The notes under the pieces were generated by a model. That model was not told where the DNA came from. It saw nothing but the letters and a program-made list of their open reading frames with translations, and made no database searches. The position numbers and the translations under genes are program-made. Positions 32,451-42,289 of a stretch of 64,000 nucleotides of DNA are shown in pieces; positions within the stretch are counted from its first letter, which is position 1, and each line of letters opens with the position of its first letter. The stretch is from Sulfitobacter sp. HGT1 (GTDB taxonomy: Bacteria; Pseudomonadota; Alphaproteobacteria; Rhodobacterales; Rhodobacteraceae). The DNA is taken from NCBI RefSeq assembly GCF_013282155.1, contig NZ_BLWI01000008.1, positions 558,001-622,000 on the forward strand. The letters are read 5' to 3'.

Positions 32451-34436
32451 TTACTGGTCCAGGAAAGACCGCAGCTTGCGCGACCGGCTTGGATGCTTGA
32501 GCTTGCGCAGCGCCTTGGCTTCGATCTGGCGGATACGTTCGCGGGTAACGCTGAACTGCTGGCCGACTTCTTCCAGCGTGTGGTCGGTGTTCATGCCGAT
32601 GCCGAAACGCATCCGCAAAACACGTTCCTCGCGCGGGGTAAGCGACGCCAGAACCCGCGTGGTGGTTTCCTTGAGGTTTTCCTGAATGGCGCTGTCCAGG
32701 GGCAGCACCGCATTCTTGTCCTCGATGAAATCGCCAAGCTGGCTGTCTTCTTCGTCGCCGATCGGCGTTTCCAGCGAAATAGGTTCCTTGGCGATCTTCA
32801 TCACCTTGCGGACTTTTTCCAAAGGCATTTGCAGCTTTTCTGCCAATTCCTCGGGGGTTGGTTCGCGACCGATTTCATGCAGCATCTGGCGACCGGTACG
32901 GACCAGTTTGTTGATCGTTTCGATCATGTGCACCGGAATACGGATGGTGCGCGCCTGATCCGCAATCGACCGCGTGATCGCCTGACGGATCCACCACGTC
33001 GCATAGGTGCTGAATTTATAGCCGCGACGGTATTCGAACTTATCAACGGCCTTCATCAGACCGATGTTACCTTCCTGAATAAGATCAAGGAATTGCAGAC
33101 CGCGGTTGGTGTATTTTTTCGCGATCGAGATAACCAGACGCAGGTTTGCTTCGACCATTTCTTTCTTGGCCTGACGGGCTTCTTTTTCGCCCTTCTGAAC
33201 CTGCTGCACAATGCGGCGGAATTCAGAGATATCCAGACCAACATATTGACCGACCTGCGCCATATCAGAGCGCAACTCGTCAACCTTGTCAGAGGAGCGT
33301 TCGATAAACATCTGCCAGCCGCGACCGGATTTCTCGGCCATCCGCTCCATCCAGTTCGGATCAAGCTCGTAGCCGCGATAGTTATCGACGAATTCCTTGC
33401 GGTTGATCCGCGCTTGGTCAGCGAGCTTCACCATGGCGCTGTCGATCTGCATGATGCGGCGGTTGATGCCGTAAAGCTGGTCGATCAGGGCTTCGATACG
33501 GTTGTTGTGCAGGTGCAGTTCATTCACCAGCAAGACGATCTCGGACCGCACCTTCTGGTACTCTTCCTCGTCTTTTTTCGAGAATGTCCCGTCTTCGTTC
33601 AGGGTCGCTGAAATCCGGCTGTCCTGAATTTCACTCAGCCGTACATAGTCGTTCGCAATGATATCCAACGCCTCAAGCACCTGAGGCTTGAGCGCGGCTT
33701 CCATTGCGGCCAGCGACATGTTGGCCTGTTCGTCCTCGTCATCATCATCGTCGGCATCACTGGAAATCGGGTTGCCGTCCGCGTCGACTTCGCTTTTTTC
33801 TTCGGATAGTTTGGCCTCTGATCCGGGCACGACGGGCACGACGGGCGTGGTTTCTTCCTCACCCATCTGGGTGCCAAAGGTCGCCTCGAGGTCGATCACG
33901 TCACGCAGCAGAATGTCTTCGGACAAAAGTTCGTCACGCCAGATGGTGATCGCCTGGAATGTCAGCGGGCTTTCACACAAGCCGGCGATCATGGTGTTGC
34001 GACCGGCCTCGATGCGCTTGGCGATGGCGATTTCGCCCTCGCGGCTCAGCAGCTCGACCGACCCCATTTCACGCAGGTACATGCGCACCGGATCGTCAGT
34101 ACGGTCCAGCTTTTCCGAGGTGGAAGCCGACAGCGTGATATCACGGTTGCTGTCTGTGGTGGCAACATCGGTGCCGCCCTTGGCGTCTTCTTCCTCGGCG
34201 TCTTCGTCCTCGATAATGTTGATGCCCATCTCCGACAGCATCGACATCACGTCTTCGATTTGTTCGGAGCTGACCTGCTCTGGCGGCAAAACCGTGTTCA
34301 GCTGGTCATAGGTGATATATCCCTTTTCACGGGCATCACCGATCATTTTCTTGACGGCAGCCTGGCTCATGTCCAGCGAGTGGCCGGCATCCTGATCGTC
34401 AGACTTTGCGTCTTCATTGGTATCTTTGGCGGCCAT
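32451..34436 (-). CDS. rpoD: RNA polymerase primary sigma factor sigma-70 (RpoD)
   Basis: 661 aa from ATG 34436 (GGAGGAAG site). Region 1.1 at the N-terminus ([21 protein letters not shown]), an acidic spacer ([13 protein letters not shown]), region 1.2 ([12 protein letters not shown]), a long non-conserved insert (~180-390), region 2 ([29 protein letters not shown]), region 3 and region 4.2 ([20 protein letters not shown]) at the C-terminus. Housekeeping sigma factor. It follows dnaG with a 137-nt gap, the classical dnaG-rpoD arrangement. Confidence 0.97.
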   Translation of the reverse strand: MAAKDTNEDAKSDDQDAGHSLDMSQAAVKKMIGDAREKGYITYDQLNTVLPPEQVSSEQIEDVMSMLSEMGINIIEDEDAEEEDAKGGTDVATTDSNRDITLSASTSEKLDRTDDPVRMYLREMGSVELLSREGEIAIAKRIEAGRNTMIAGLCESPLTFQAITIWRDELLSEDILLRDVIDLEATFGTQMGEEETTPVVPVVPGSEAKLSEEKSEVDADGNPISSDADDDDDEDEQANMSLAAMEAALKPQVLEALDIIANDYVRLSEIQDSRISATLNEDGTFSKKDEEEYQKVRSEIVLLVNELHLHNNRIEALIDQLYGINRRIMQIDSAMVKLADQARINRKEFVDNYRGYELDPNWMERMAEKSGRGWQMFIERSSDKVDELRSDMAQVGQYVGLDISEFRRIVQQVQKGEKEARQAKKEMVEANLRLVISIAKKYTNRGLQFLDLIQEGNIGLMKAVDKFEYRRGYKFSTYATWWIRQAITRSIADQARTIRIPVHMIETINKLVRTGRQMLHEIGREPTPEELAEKLQMPLEKVRKVMKIAKEPISLETPIGDEEDSQLGDFIEDKNAVLPLDSAIQENLKETTTRVLASLTPREERVLRMRFGIGMNTDHTLEEVGQQFSVTRERIRQIEAKALRKLKHPSRSRKLRSFLDQ

Positions 34437-34573
34437 TAATACTTCCTCCAGCGAACGTAAGCGAATCACCCACGGCGATTCGCAATTTTCCGAATCATGC
34501 GGGGTTCTGGGTGATTCTTAAACCCGTTACCCTGCTTTTTATTAAACATCCCGGCGAAAAAGCCACGCAGGGG

Positions 34574-36547
34574 TCATTTCTCGTCGTCCACGCCCTTGCC
34601 ACGGATCGCCCCGATCAACGCATCGAATGCGCTGCGCTCGTCACGGCTGATATGCGCACCGTTTTCGGCGATGTCATATTCGGCAGTATCTTCCTGCCCG
34701 CTGCGCTGCGCACGGTCGGCATTTCGCGCCGCTTCGCTCAGCCGCCAGGTCAGCCCTTCGTCGGCCACGCCGCTCAGGTCTTCCATCGCATCGGCGATCT
34801 CGGCATCCAGCCCGCGTACGGCTTCCAGTTTGCCCAGCTCCTCGGCGACGGTCATACGGGTCATTTCAACATTGCCTGGCGTTCTGATGCAGGGCGTCAC
34901 AGCAACGTGGCGCTGCGAGGTCATGTTTTCAAGGGTGTGCTCCCCCAGTGCGCTGTATATCTTTTCGCGCAACGCGGCGGGGTCTTCGTGCATGTAGCGC
35001 AACATCAAATCCCTGATACGCGCGTGATCACTGTGCGCGCAGTGCATCGCCGCCAGTCCGGTCTCGAATTCCTCGATCAATGCGGGGCACCCCAGCAAGG
35101 CACACAAGATCACCGCCTCGCGAAAATGCTCTGTCGCGCCGACACCGGCAGCCGTCACCAACATCGACGACTTGGCACTGGGCGACGGCCCTTGCGGTGC
35201 GGCATTCCAACGCCCCTGCCCGTCCCTGCGCGCCCCCGGCGTAAACGCCTTTTTCGCCTGTTGCGGCCGGAACAGCTGATAGCGCAGGTCTTTGATCTCC
35301 TGACCATAGTGACTGCGGATCGACGGGTCCTTGATCAGCATGATCTTTTCACGCAGCGACTTGTCCAGCGCCGCCTTGCGTTCGGGGCTGTCGAACACGC
35401 GCCCCTCTGTCTCGCGCTGCCACAACAGCCGGACCATCGGCAGGGCCCCGTCCAGCAGCTTTTGCAAAGCAGGCGCACCCTGGGCGCGCAACAGATCATC
35501 AGGGTCCTGCCCCTCGGGCATCATCGCAAACCGCAAACTTTGCCCCGCCTCAAGCAGCGGCAAGGCCAGATCAATCAGTCGCAAGGCCGCGCGCTGGCCC
35601 GCTGTGTCCCCGTCCATCGTGATGATCGGTTCGGGCGAAATCCGCCACAACATCTGCAACTGGCTCTCGGTGATGGCTGTCCCCAAGGGGGCAACGGCCG
35701 CGCCAAACCCCGCCTGCACCAGCGCGATCACGTCCATATAGCCTTCGGCCACCAACAACGGCTGCCCCTGACCTGCCGCCGTGCGCGCCTCTTTCACGTT
35801 ATAAAGGCTGCGACCCTTGTCGAATAACTCCGTCTCGGGCGAATTGAGGTATTTGGCGTTGTCATTTGGGTCCATCGCCCGCCCGCCAAAGGCAATCGCC
35901 CGCCCCCGCGCATCCCGGATCGGAAAGATAATCCGCCCGCGAAACGTATCATAAGGCCGCCCGCCCTTGGTCGACGGCTTGGCCAGACCCGCGCCAAAGA
36001 TCAGCTCGTCCTCGACGCCCTTTGCCTTCAGATGATCCCACAAACCCTGCCACTGATCCGCAGCAAACCCGATCTCCCAGCGTTCCAACGCCTGCGCGTT
36101 CAACCCGCGCCGCGCCAGATAATCCCGCGCCGCACTGGCAGCCCCGGTCTGCAACTGCAACCGGAAAAACTGCACCGCCTGCTCCATCACTTCGGCCAGT
36201 TGCGTGCGCTTGTCAGATTTCTCCTGCGCGCGCGGGTCCTGCTTTGGCACCGGCATCCCGGCCTCGCGGGCCAGAATCTCGACCGCCTCCATGAAACTCA
36301 CATTCTCGGTCTCGCGCACAAAGGAAATCGCATCGCCCTTGGCATGACAGCCAAAGCAATAATAGAATCCCTTGCGGTCATCGACGTGAAAACTGGCGGA
36401 TTTCTCCTGATGGAACGGGCACGGTGCCCACATATCGCCCTTGCCCTGATTGGACTTGCGCGCATCCCACAAGACTTTGCGCCCCACCACCTGAGACAGG
36501 CTGGAACGGCTTCGCAATTCATCTAAAAATCCAGGGGGCAGGCTCAT
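34574..36547 (-). CDS. dnaG: DNA primase DnaG
   Basis: 657 aa from ATG 36547; the frame extends to 36574 but SLPPGFLDELRSR is the normal N-terminus. CHC2 zinc finger (CPFHQEKSASF...YYCFGCHAKGD, ~41-68), catalytic core with FGGRAMD (~215-221), the TOPRIM segment LLVAEGYMDVIAL (~265-277) with acidic metal-binding EGYMD, and MDGDTAG; the C-terminal ~150 residues are the DnaB-binding domain. Synthesises RNA primers for replication. Upstream of rpoD on the same strand. Confidence 0.96.
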   Translation of the reverse strand: MSLPPGFLDELRSRSSLSQVVGRKVLWDARKSNQGKGDMWAPCPFHQEKSASFHVDDRKGFYYCFGCHAKGDAISFVRETENVSFMEAVEILAREAGMPVPKQDPRAQEKSDKRTQLAEVMEQAVQFFRLQLQTGAASAARDYLARRGLNAQALERWEIGFAADQWQGLWDHLKAKGVEDELIFGAGLAKPSTKGGRPYDTFRGRIIFPIRDARGRAIAFGGRAMDPNDNAKYLNSPETELFDKGRSLYNVKEARTAAGQGQPLLVAEGYMDVIALVQAGFGAAVAPLGTAITESQLQMLWRISPEPIITMDGDTAGQRAALRLIDLALPLLEAGQSLRFAMMPEGQDPDDLLRAQGAPALQKLLDGALPMVRLLWQRETEGRVFDSPERKAALDKSLREKIMLIKDPSIRSHYGQEIKDLRYQLFRPQQAKKAFTPGARRDGQGRWNAAPQGPSPSAKSSMLVTAAGVGATEHFREAVILCALLGCPALIEEFETGLAAMHCAHSDHARIRDLMLRYMHEDPAALREKIYSALGEHTLENMTSQRHVAVTPCIRTPGNVEMTRMTVAEELGKLEAVRGLDAEIADAMEDLSGVADEGLTWRLSEAARNADRAQRSGQEDTAEYDIAENGAHISRDERSAFDALIGAIRGKGVDDEK

Positions 36548-36602
36548 AACACTATATATTGGCCGCGCCCGCACAGAGTCCAGAACCCTATGCGCGAAAC
36601 CA

Positions 36603-36666
36603 CTGCTTCATTTTGCTAAATAAACTTCGGGGGGATCGCCCGTCAGGGCGATGGGGGCTGGCCCCC
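36603..36666 (-). repeat. Gene-end repeat, copy B, with reverse-oriented GGGGGCCAGCCCCC module
   Basis: On the minus strand: GGGGGCCAGCCCCC (36666-36653), a variable hairpin ATCGCCC/GGGCGAT, CCCCCC, then AGTTTATTTAGCAAAATGAA ending at 36603. It combines the module of the 16.4 and 27.6 kb repeats with the 24-nt tail seen at 21641-21664. It lies just downstream of the minus-strand gene ending at 36693 and probably terminates it. Confidence 0.7.
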
Positions 36667-36692
36667 TCGGACGCCAGCCGCCCTGTCAGGCC

Positions 36693-37001
36693 TTATTGGC
36701 CCATACACATTTCTTTCCAGGCCGCACCCAGATCATTGGCCTTCACATCGGACATTTTCATCTCGTAGACCCAAGGGGCGACCAGCGGCACAACTGCGTT
36801 GTATTTTTCAGGCCAGCTTGGCGCGGTCGCTTCAACATGGGCTGCCACCTTGCGTTCCTTGACCCGTTCGATGCGCGCTTGGCGTACCGCTTCGACAACA
36901 TCCGCTTGATAGGTGCAGTCGGTCTCTTTGGCTGTCTGGGCCAGAACGGGGGCCGCCGTGGCCAATAGGCCCGCGGTAATCACCAGGGTAACAATCTTCA
37001 T
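36693..37001 (-). CDS. Small secreted hypothetical protein
   Basis: 102 aa from ATG 37001 (TGGAGA site). Signal peptide KIVTLVITAGLLATAAPVLA with cleavage after LAQ; mature ~80 residues rich in charged helices (DVVEAVRQARIERVKERKVAAHVE) with two cysteines (CTYQ near the mature N-terminus and EMCMG at the end), likely one disulfide. No recognised family. It lies 40 nt downstream of soxG on the same strand, possibly an independent gene. Confidence 0.7.
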   Translation of the reverse strand: MKIVTLVITAGLLATAAPVLAQTAKETDCTYQADVVEAVRQARIERVKERKVAAHVEATAPSWPEKYNAVVPLVAPWVYEMKMSDVKANDLGAAWKEMCMGQ

Positions 37002-37041
37002 CTCGTCTTCTCCAAATCTGTCTGCCGAAACGGCAAATGGC

Positions 37042-37587
37042 TCAAGTGCTGCGCGACGCAACAGCCTGCATCGCCTGTTCTAGCTCGTGAATCAAGGTAA
37101 TCGCCATCGACCGGAAAACAAGGATCATAAAACTGTCCGACCCTGTGCGCGTGACCGACGCCATCATATGCCCGACCTGCGTGCGCGCCGTATGTCCCCG
37201 CTTGAACTGCCCGCGGCGCAGGTCCACAGGCACCAGACGCGCCAGAATATCCTCTGACGCTGACCCGCTGAGCGACACGGCGCACCATGCATCGCTCTGA
37301 TCGACCACAGCGGCGTGATTGCCAAGCGTGGCATCGGGTGCAACACCGATCAGGATCGCCTGATTGCGCCCGAACCAAACGCAGCGCCCTGCGTCCTTAC
37401 TGCTGCTGCGGTTGGGTTTCGGGAACGCCATCCCATGCGCCGCCTCCATCGCGGCTGACACTTCGGCCTCCTGCCCCCAAACCATGACGGATGTCACAGG
37501 CCCCAGGTCAAGTTCCTCCAGCTGTGCGGCACCCACTGTCACCGGCAGGGCGTCTTCACAGGCTGTTCTTGCTTTCAATTCAGCCAC
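37042..37587 (-). CDS. soxG: Sarcosine oxidase gamma subunit
   Basis: 181 aa if translated from GTG 37587, which has AGGGAGG 8 nt upstream; TTG starts at 37611 or 37593 are alternatives. It is GcvT-like but short, with DQSDAWCAVSLSGSASEDILARLVPVDL (~90-117) and FRSMAITLIHELEQAM near the C-terminus, as in SoxG of heterotetrameric sarcosine oxidase. It overlaps soxA by 8 nt. Completes the soxBDAG order. Confidence 0.88.
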   Translation of the reverse strand: MAELKARTACEDALPVTVGAAQLEELDLGPVTSVMVWGQEAEVSAAMEAAHGMAFPKPNRSSSKDAGRCVWFGRNQAILIGVAPDATLGNHAAVVDQSDAWCAVSLSGSASEDILARLVPVDLRRGQFKRGHTARTQVGHMMASVTRTGSDSFMILVFRSMAITLIHELEQAMQAVASRST

Positions 37588-40513
37588 GGGCAAGACCTCC
37601 CTCTGGGTCAAAGAACACAGGCGGGCAGATTTCCACCTCGACCTCCAAATCGCGCAGATGATCGACCACGCGCATTACCTCGCCGTATCGCTCGGGCCCG
37701 TTCTTGACGAAGCCCAAACCGACATAGGTGCCAACCTCGGGTGAAAAACAGACCGAGGTCACATAGCCCTGATCATTCTCGCGCACCGCTTGCGCGTCTT
37801 TTTCAAAGATATGCGCCCCCGCACTCAGCATCTTGACCGCGCCCACCGGTTTCATCCCGACCAAACGCTCGCGGTCGCCCGCAACCAAGCCGGGCCGCGC
37901 GGCCATCACCTTGCCGATGCAATCCTTCTTGGCGCTGATCATCCCCGCCATGCCCACATCGAATGCAGTGGTGCGCCCGTGGATCTCTGCATGGGTGATG
38001 AACCCCTTCTCAACGCGCAGCACATTCAGCGCCTCCATCCCATAGGCACCGCCCCCCAGCCCCTGGGCACGGGCAACCAGCTCGCGAAACAGGCTCTCGC
38101 CGTAACGTGCAGGCACCGCAATCTCATAGGCATGCTCGCCCGAGAACGATATCCGGAACAGCCGCCCCTTGACGCCCAGCACCGACATGTCGCCGCACGC
38201 CATGAACGGCCAACTGTCATTGTCGATGGGCGCATCCAGCACCCCGTTTAGCAACTCGCGCGACTTTGGCCCTGCAACGGCGAACTGCGCCCATTGTTCG
38301 GTCACCGATGTCATCGCAACACGCCATTCGGGGTGCAAACATTGCGCGACGAACTCCAGGTGTTTCATCACCGCGCCCGCCGCTGCGGTCGTGGTGGTCA
38401 TCACGAAATGCTGATCCCCCAAACGCGCGCAGGTGCCGTCATCCATCACCGTGCCGTCCTCGCGCAGCATCAGACCATAGCGCACACGCCCGACCTTCAG
38501 CGTCGAGAACATATTGGTATAGACGAAATCCAGCAAGGCCGCCGCATCCGGCCCCTGAATGTCGATCTTGCCCAGCGTCGACACATCGCAAATGCCAACC
38601 GCCTTGCGCACATATCCAACCTCGCGATCACACGACTGCCGCCAGGTCTTTTCCCCCGCTTTCGGGAAATAGCTGGGGCGGTACCACAACCCCGCCTCGA
38701 TCATCGGCGCACCCGCTTCGACGCTGGCATTATGCGAGGTGGTAAACCGCTGCGGCGCAAAGCCCTTGCCCTGCGCCCCCGCCCCCATCGCCGCGATGGT
38801 CACCGGCGAATAGGGTGGCCGGAATGTCGTCGTCCCCGTTTCGGGTATCCCGCGCCCGGTGGCATCGGCCAGCACCGCCAAGGCACCGACATTCGAATTC
38901 TTGCCCTGATCCGTCGCCATCCCTTGCGTGGTATAGCGCTTCATATGCTCGACCGACCGGAAGTTCTCGACCGCCGCTTGGGCAACGTCCTTCACGCTCA
39001 CGTCGTTCTGGAAATCCAGCCAGGCGCGCCCCTTGCCCGCGACGGCCCATAGCGGGGCCATCCGGTAAGGCGCATCCTCGGCCTGCGGCAGCGCCACATC
39101 CGGCACCTTCTTGCCCAGCACCTCCAGAACCTTGCCCGCAACCTGCGCCCCCTCGGCCAAACAGCCGTGGGTCGAAAACGTCCCGTTACACGCCCCCGCG
39201 ACGACCATCCCCGGAATGGCCCCCTCGGTCGGCACAAAGGCCTGGATGTCAGGCCGCCACGTGGGCCGCCCGTTCATGTGACAGGTCAGATGCACCGTCG
39301 GGTTCCAACCGCCTGACATCGCCAGACAATCGGTCTGGATTTTTTCGACGCCGCTGATGGTGCGGATGGAGATGCTCTCCAGCTCCTTGCCACCGCCGGT
39401 GTTGAACACCTGCGCGCCACGATAGACGGGGAAATCCCCCTCGATATCCGCGTCGGTACGGCTGTCGATCACCGCTGCAATCCGCACACCCGCATCCGCC
39501 AGATCACGCGCCGTGCGATGCGCATCGTCATTATTGGCAAAAATCGTCAGCGCCTTGCCGGGGCTGACCCCCCAGCGGTTCAGATAGGCGCGCACCGCCC
39601 CCGCCGTCATGATACCCGGGCGGTCGTTGTTCTGAAACGCAATCGGCCGCTCCAACGCACCCGCCGTCAGGATCGAATGCCTGGCCACGATCCGCCAGAA
39701 ACACTCGACCGGCGCGCCCGCGCTGCGGTCCCCATGATGTTGCCCTACCCGCTCCAACGCACCAAACGTGCCCTGATCATAGGCCCCCGTCACCGTGGTC
39801 CGCGACATCAACCGGACATTGTCCATGCCCGCCAACTCGGCCACAGCTTCCGCCGCCCAGACATGCCCGGGCTTGCCGTCGATCTGATAGGTTTCCGCAT
39901 TCAGCCGCCCGCCCATTAGCGCGTCCTCATCGGCCAAGATCACATCCGCACCGCCGCGTGCCGCCGTCAAGGCGGCCATAAGCCCCGCAGGCCCGGCACC
40001 GATCACCAAGACATCACAAAACGCAAAGGCCCGCTCGTAACTGTCGGGGTTATGCGCCCCGCTCAGCCCGCCCAAACCAGCCGCGCGCCGGATCACCGGC
40101 TCATAGACCCGCTCCCAAAATTTGCGCGGCCACATGAAGGTCTTGTAGTAAAACCCCGCCCCCAAAAACGGCGAGACCAGATTGTTCACCGCCATCACAT
40201 CGAAATCCAGCGACGGCCAGGCGTTCTGGCTGCGCACCCGCAACCCTTCATAGACCTCTTGCATGGTGGCGCGCACATTCGGCTCGGATGCCGCACCCGT
40301 GCCAACAGTCACCAGCGCATTGGGCTCTTCACTGCCCGCCGTCAAAACGCCCCGCGGACGGTGATATTTGAACGACCGCCCCATCAGCGTCACGTCATTT
40401 GCCAACAAAGCCGAGGCAACAGTGTCCCCCGCAAACCCGTCATAGCTGCGCCCGTCAAAGCTGAACGTGACCGTATTGGCCCGATCAATCAGACCCTTGC
40501 CCTTGATCCTCAT
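37580..40513 (-). CDS. soxA: Sarcosine oxidase alpha subunit
   Basis: 977 aa. Order: N-terminal 2Fe-2S-like fold without the cluster (FSFDGRSYDGFAGDTVASALLAN), an NAD/FAD Rossmann domain with DVLVIGAGPAGLMAAL (~170-185), and from ~600 a GcvT/folate-binding domain (DVSTLGKIDIQGPDAAALL; GVKGRLFRISFSGEHAYE). The alpha subunit binds NAD+ and tetrahydrofolate and turns the methyl group of sarcosine into 5,10-methylene-THF. Overlaps soxD by 4 nt (40510-40513). Confidence 0.95.
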   Translation of the reverse strand: MRIKGKGLIDRANTVTFSFDGRSYDGFAGDTVASALLANDVTLMGRSFKYHRPRGVLTAGSEEPNALVTVGTGAASEPNVRATMQEVYEGLRVRSQNAWPSLDFDVMAVNNLVSPFLGAGFYYKTFMWPRKFWERVYEPVIRRAAGLGGLSGAHNPDSYERAFAFCDVLVIGAGPAGLMAALTAARGGADVILADEDALMGGRLNAETYQIDGKPGHVWAAEAVAELAGMDNVRLMSRTTVTGAYDQGTFGALERVGQHHGDRSAGAPVECFWRIVARHSILTAGALERPIAFQNNDRPGIMTAGAVRAYLNRWGVSPGKALTIFANNDDAHRTARDLADAGVRIAAVIDSRTDADIEGDFPVYRGAQVFNTGGGKELESISIRTISGVEKIQTDCLAMSGGWNPTVHLTCHMNGRPTWRPDIQAFVPTEGAIPGMVVAGACNGTFSTHGCLAEGAQVAGKVLEVLGKKVPDVALPQAEDAPYRMAPLWAVAGKGRAWLDFQNDVSVKDVAQAAVENFRSVEHMKRYTTQGMATDQGKNSNVGALAVLADATGRGIPETGTTTFRPPYSPVTIAAMGAGAQGKGFAPQRFTTSHNASVEAGAPMIEAGLWYRPSYFPKAGEKTWRQSCDREVGYVRKAVGICDVSTLGKIDIQGPDAAALLDFVYTNMFSTLKVGRVRYGLMLREDGTVMDDGTCARLGDQHFVMTTTTAAAGAVMKHLEFVAQCLHPEWRVAMTSVTEQWAQFAVAGPKSRELLNGVLDAPIDNDSWPFMACGDMSVLGVKGRLFRISFSGEHAYEIAVPARYGESLFRELVARAQGLGGGAYGMEALNVLRVEKGFITHAEIHGRTTAFDVGMAGMISAKKDCIGKVMAARPGLVAGDRERLVGMKPVGAVKMLSAGAHIFEKDAQAVRENDQGYVTSVCFSPEVGTYVGLGFVKNGPERYGEVMRVVDHLRDLEVEVEICPPVFFDPEGGLARG

Positions 40514-40782
40514 GCCATGGCCCCCTTCACGTCAGATGCCAGCTCGACCGCCGACACCGCATGGGTCACCGTATCGCGCGTCACCACCAGCCACGCGCCA
40601 CAGCCCGCTTCATGCTGCCACAAATCCCGCGTCTGGCCCGCCGGATTACCCCGCAAATGCAAGTAGCGGTCCCAAGCGACTGCACCCGCATCCACCGCAG
40701 GGCGCGCCAACATCACGGCATCCCCCTGATAATAAAACTCGCGCCGGTCACGGTTTCCACAAATCGGACAATCCAGTCTCAT
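40510..40782 (-). CDS. soxD: Sarcosine oxidase delta subunit
   Basis: 90 aa. Zinc site CPICGNRDRREF (C5, C8) plus the later H..GC in WQHEAGCGAWLVVTRDT (~55-71), the SoxD signature. It is the small structural subunit bridging the complex. Lies 78 nt after soxB and overlaps soxA by ATGA. Confidence 0.93.
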   Translation of the reverse strand: MRLDCPICGNRDRREFYYQGDAVMLARPAVDAGAVAWDRYLHLRGNPAGQTRDLWQHEAGCGAWLVVTRDTVTHAVSAVELASDVKGAMA

Positions 40783-40860
40783 GCCAAGCCCCTCTGAACG
40801 GGCATCTGCCCCTTCACCCTTTTAAAAATACTCAAATCCAACCCCATCCCCAAAGCGCCA

Positions 40861-42114
40861 TCAATGAAGATTATGCTGGGAACCGGTGCCCTCTTCATCC
40901 ATTAAACCAACGCCGGTGCGGAACCGGTCCAGCCGGTATTTCGCCGCAGGCGCATGGTGGTTACCGGTTGCCATCAGATGCGCGAAACTGAACCCCGATC
41001 CGGGCACCGCCTTGAACCCGCCGTAACACCAGCCGCAATCAATGAACAAACCCTTGGTATCCGTCTTGTCGATGATCGGGCTGCCGTCGGGGGTCATGTC
41101 CATGATTCCGCCCCAGCTACGCAGCACCTTGGCCTTGCCGATCATCGGCATCAGGGTCATCCCCGCCTCCATCACATGCTCGGCCATCGGCAGATTGCCC
41201 CGGCTGGCATAAGAGGCATAGAAATCCAGATCGCCGCCAAAGACCAAGCCGCCCTTGTCGGATTGCGAGATATAGAAATGCCCCATGCCGAAACTGACCA
41301 CATGGTCGATACACGGCTTGAGCCCTTCGGTCACGAAGGCCTGCAAGACGTGGCTTTCGATCGGCAGGCGCATCCCTGCCATGGCCGCCACCTGACCCGA
41401 CCGCCCCGCAACCACGATCCCGACCTTCTTGGCGCGGATCGGCCCGCGCGTTGTCTGCACACCGCGTACCTGACCGTTTTCGATATCAATGCCGGTGACT
41501 TCGCATTGCTGGATCAGGTCCACCCCGCGATCCGACGCCCCGCGCGCGTAACCCCAGGCCACCGCATCATGGCGCGCCGTACCACCACGCGGATGAAGCA
41601 AACCGCCGTAAACCGGAAACCGCACATTGTCGAAATCCAGATACGGCAGATGTTTGCGCACGCCCTCGCGGTCCAGCAGCACCGCATCATCGCCCTGGTT
41701 GATCATCGCATTGCCACGCCGGGCAAATGCGTCGCGCTGGCCGTCGGAATGGAACAGGTTGATCAACCCGCGCTGCGAATGCATGACGTTATAGTTCAGG
41801 TCTTCTTCCAACCCTTCCCACAGCTTCAGCGAATGGGAATAGAACTCGGAATTACCCTGAAGAAAGTAATTCGCCCGCACGATCGTGGTGTTGCGCCCGA
41901 CATTGCCGCCGCCAAGATAGCCCTTTTCAAGAACGGCGATATTGGTCAGGCCATGTTCCTTGGCCAGATAATAAGCGGTGCTTAATCCGTGACCGCCACC
42001 GCCAATGATGATCGCATCATATTCGGCCTTGGGTTCGGCATCACGCCAATGCGGTGCCCATCCCTTGTTTCCGGTCAATCCTTCGCGCAGCACGCGCAAT
42101 CCTGAAAACCGCAT
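40861..42114 (-). CDS. soxB: Sarcosine oxidase beta subunit
   Basis: 417 aa. FAD-binding GGGGHGLSTAYYLAKEHG (~38-55) and a DAO-type fold; LLHPRGGTARHDAVAWGYA (~172-190) holds His174, the likely covalent FMN attachment site by position with His173 of the Stenotrophomonas enzyme (inference). WGGIMDMTPDGSPII (~318-332) and CGWCYGGFKAVPGSG close the active site. It oxidises sarcosine to glycine with H2O2 formation. First gene of soxBDAG. Confidence 0.95.
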   Translation of the reverse strand: MRFSGLRVLREGLTGNKGWAPHWRDAEPKAEYDAIIIGGGGHGLSTAYYLAKEHGLTNIAVLEKGYLGGGNVGRNTTIVRANYFLQGNSEFYSHSLKLWEGLEEDLNYNVMHSQRGLINLFHSDGQRDAFARRGNAMINQGDDAVLLDREGVRKHLPYLDFDNVRFPVYGGLLHPRGGTARHDAVAWGYARGASDRGVDLIQQCEVTGIDIENGQVRGVQTTRGPIRAKKVGIVVAGRSGQVAAMAGMRLPIESHVLQAFVTEGLKPCIDHVVSFGMGHFYISQSDKGGLVFGGDLDFYASYASRGNLPMAEHVMEAGMTLMPMIGKAKVLRSWGGIMDMTPDGSPIIDKTDTKGLFIDCGWCYGGFKAVPGSGFSFAHLMATGNHHAPAAKYRLDRFRTGVGLMDEEGTGSQHNLH

Positions 42115-42219
42115 CGCATCCCCCGTTTCATCCGCCCTGATGGCAGCGCCTTGGGGCTACTCAATCAAGTCCGATACAAAGGTGCAATGGCTGGCCGCAG
42201 GATGGGTGGCGTTTTGCGC

Positions 42220-42239
42220 CGCGGACGGGTCCGTCCGCG
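42220..42239. repeat. Perfect inverted repeat downstream of the glutamate dehydrogenase gene
   Basis: CGCGGACGG (42220-42228) and CCGTCCGCG (42231-42239) with a 2-nt centre. It lies 50 nt past the gdh stop and upstream of soxB; no U-tract, so it is either a weak terminator or an operator. The rest of 42115-42289 shows nothing recognised. Confidence 0.6.
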
Positions 42240-42289
42240 ACAGTCTTTTATCAATCTTTAGTCAGTTCGGGCTTTTGCGCTTTTTGCGT

